A DNA stretch of 64,000 bases from Paenibacillus sonchi (GTDB lineage Bacteria > Bacillota > Bacilli > Paenibacillales > Paenibacillaceae). A program made the translations under genes and the position numbers. The notes under the pieces are model-generated. The model made no database searches. It saw only the letters and a program-made list of their open reading frames with translations, and had not been told where the DNA came from. The stretch spans positions 1,054,001 to 1,118,000 of the forward strand of contig NZ_CP068595.1 in NCBI RefSeq assembly GCF_016772475.1, given 5' to 3'. Shown one piece after another: positions 63,276-64,000 of this stretch (position 1 is its first letter; each line of letters starts with the position of its first letter).

Positions 63276-63450
63276 TAGATAACCTCCTTAGTTAAAAAGC
63301 TCTTCAGTTGCTCTCTTGCTTCTTCCAGCGTGTAGCTCTGATCCTCCAGCAAAATAACATTCAGCACATCTTTTTCCCCGGGGAAAAGTGCAGCGAGTTT
63401 ACAATCTGCTTTGTGCTGAAGGCTGTATCACTAACTTCATTTGTATTCAT
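63275..63450 (-). pseudogene. XkdJ-like small tail protein, broken by a one-base frameshift
   Basis: From ATG 63450 the frame reads MNTNEVSDTAFSTKQIVNS and soon stops; the following part in another frame reads GEKDVLNVILLEDQSY, TLEEAREQLKSFL. Adding one G to the C/G run at 63376-63383 gives a single 58-residue protein that ends with TAATG overlapping the sheath start. Matches the small xkdJ-type genes. Function unknown. Confidence 0.7.
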
Positions 63451-63869
63451 TTCAGCCTTTCTCCTCCCGTCATATGCCTCATAGGCACCCTCTCCACTGC
63501 TGCAGTTTGCAGATAGATCATGAAATCAGCCGTAAACAGCGGCCCTTTCCCTTCTGTGCCTGCCTCCCAAGCCTGTCTGATTACGCGAAAGGCCTCGCCT
63601 TCACGCTCCATTGAAGCCAAAGCTTCACTTAATCCATCAGCCATATTCTCCGCATTCAAGCGGCTGCCTTGTTCATAACGGATACCAAAACGATAGACCG
63701 CCAGATATCTGCCTTCCCGCTGCCTGTCCAGAGTTGCCGAGATTAACCCAGGCTCAAAATAAGCACCCTGCGGCTTTTCCCCGCTGACATATACCGGTAC
63801 GTCCGGAAAGTAGCGGCCAAGAGCAGCATTGATATGATTCCGCAATTGTTGTACAGACATATTAAGCAT
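63447..63869 (-). CDS. tail terminator-type protein (DUF6838-like)
   Basis: 140 residues with the pattern GEKPQGAYFEPGLISATLDR-RQ, RYEQGSRLN and a FTADFMIYLQ strand, as in PBSX XkdI/phage tail terminator proteins. The first ATG at 63869 overlaps the upstream stop by several bases. It probably caps the tail. Confidence 0.7.
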   Translation of the reverse strand: MLNMSVQQLRNHINAALGRYFPDVPVYVSGEKPQGAYFEPGLISATLDRQREGRYLAVYRFGIRYEQGSRLNAENMADGLSEALASMEREGEAFRVIRQAWEAGTEGKGPLFTADFMIYLQTAAVERVPMRHMTGGERLK

Positions 63870-64000
63870 CCTTTCCTGACCCTGCTGGCACGGTCACCCG
63901 ATGGCATTTACCTTTAAGTCCATTAATAGATAGCGCTGTATTCCCCCTCATAGGTAAATTAAAAACGGATATATCCCCCTCTGCAGGAGTAATATCCGCC
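63862..64000 (-). CDS. partial upstream tail/head-joining gene, truncated by window edge
   Basis: An open frame runs from the right edge to TAA at 63862-63864 and ends NGLKGKCHRVTVPAGSGKDA. Its start is outside the window. Position fits the head-tail connector region (XkdH/XkdI-like). The family was not assigned. Confidence 0.55.
   Translation of the reverse strand, partial: ADITPAEGDISVFNLPMRGNTALSINGLKGKCHRVTVPAGSGKDA

Noticed and set aside
1..64000. tRNA or rRNA genes
   Set aside because: I noticed no rRNA-like stretch and no cloverleaf with the conserved tRNA arms by eye, though a tRNA scan would be decisive.

Overview
The window looks like a Paenibacillus-type Firmicute chromosome. This rests on a roughly even base composition by eye, strong AGGAGG-type ribosome binding sites, an SLH-domain surface protein, a lipoprotein-dependent sugar ABC transporter without its own ATPase, the sigW-rsiW-cdaA-cdaR-glmM-glmS gene order, a glmS ribozyme, and a PBSX-like contractile tail cluster. 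The genus is inferred; no rRNA or other species marker lies in the window.

Positions 1-8.2 kb are metabolic and resistance genes: a MidA-like methyltransferase with TPRs, an oxalate decarboxylase-type bicupin, a 26-residue toxin-like membrane peptide, a luciferase-like flavin oxidoreductase, an RBBP9-type hydrolase, and an arsRBC operon whose arsB carries a one-base frameshift. A clear ArsR operator overlaps the ars promoter. Positions 8.2-22.5 kb hold signalling and surface genes: a 1.6-thousand-residue SLH protein with seven near-identical 300-bp Ig-like repeats, a tiny membrane protein, a divergent 1497-residue regulator (kinase-like, AAA, TPR, GAF, LuxR), and a MacB-type ABC exporter divergent from a two-component system.

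Positions 22.6-36.9 kb are mixed accessory DNA: a sugar ABC operon, an IS3-family element, CsoR, a MATE-VTT pair behind a perfect palindrome, a PadR/DUF1048/ABC operon, gene remnants (RibD/DHFR-like, PhzF, unknown), a divergent EamA/LysR pair and a small orphan ORF with its own terminator. Positions 37-48.2 kb are core genes on the minus strand: glmS with promoter and ribozyme, glmM, cdaR, cdaA, rsiW, sigW, then ppc.

Positions 48.4-64 kb hold a minus-strand PBSX/XkdI-W-like contractile tail operon that runs off the right edge. It contains tail terminator, sheath, tube, chaperone with a -1 frameshift extension, tape measure, baseplate, several fibre genes, and a separate lysis cassette. No capsid, terminase or integrase is visible, so a tailocin (phage-tail-like bacteriocin) or the left part of a prophage both fit.

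Three genes (arsB, xkdM-like, xkdJ-like) are each broken by one missing G/C in a short homopolymer. That pattern suggests either sequencing error or recent decay. Three dispersed copies of a structured intergenic repeat with compensatory stem changes (34.3, 45.1 and 50.5 kb) and a cluster of short AAGTGGAAAAAGG repeats (5.5 kb) are the most notable unassigned elements.
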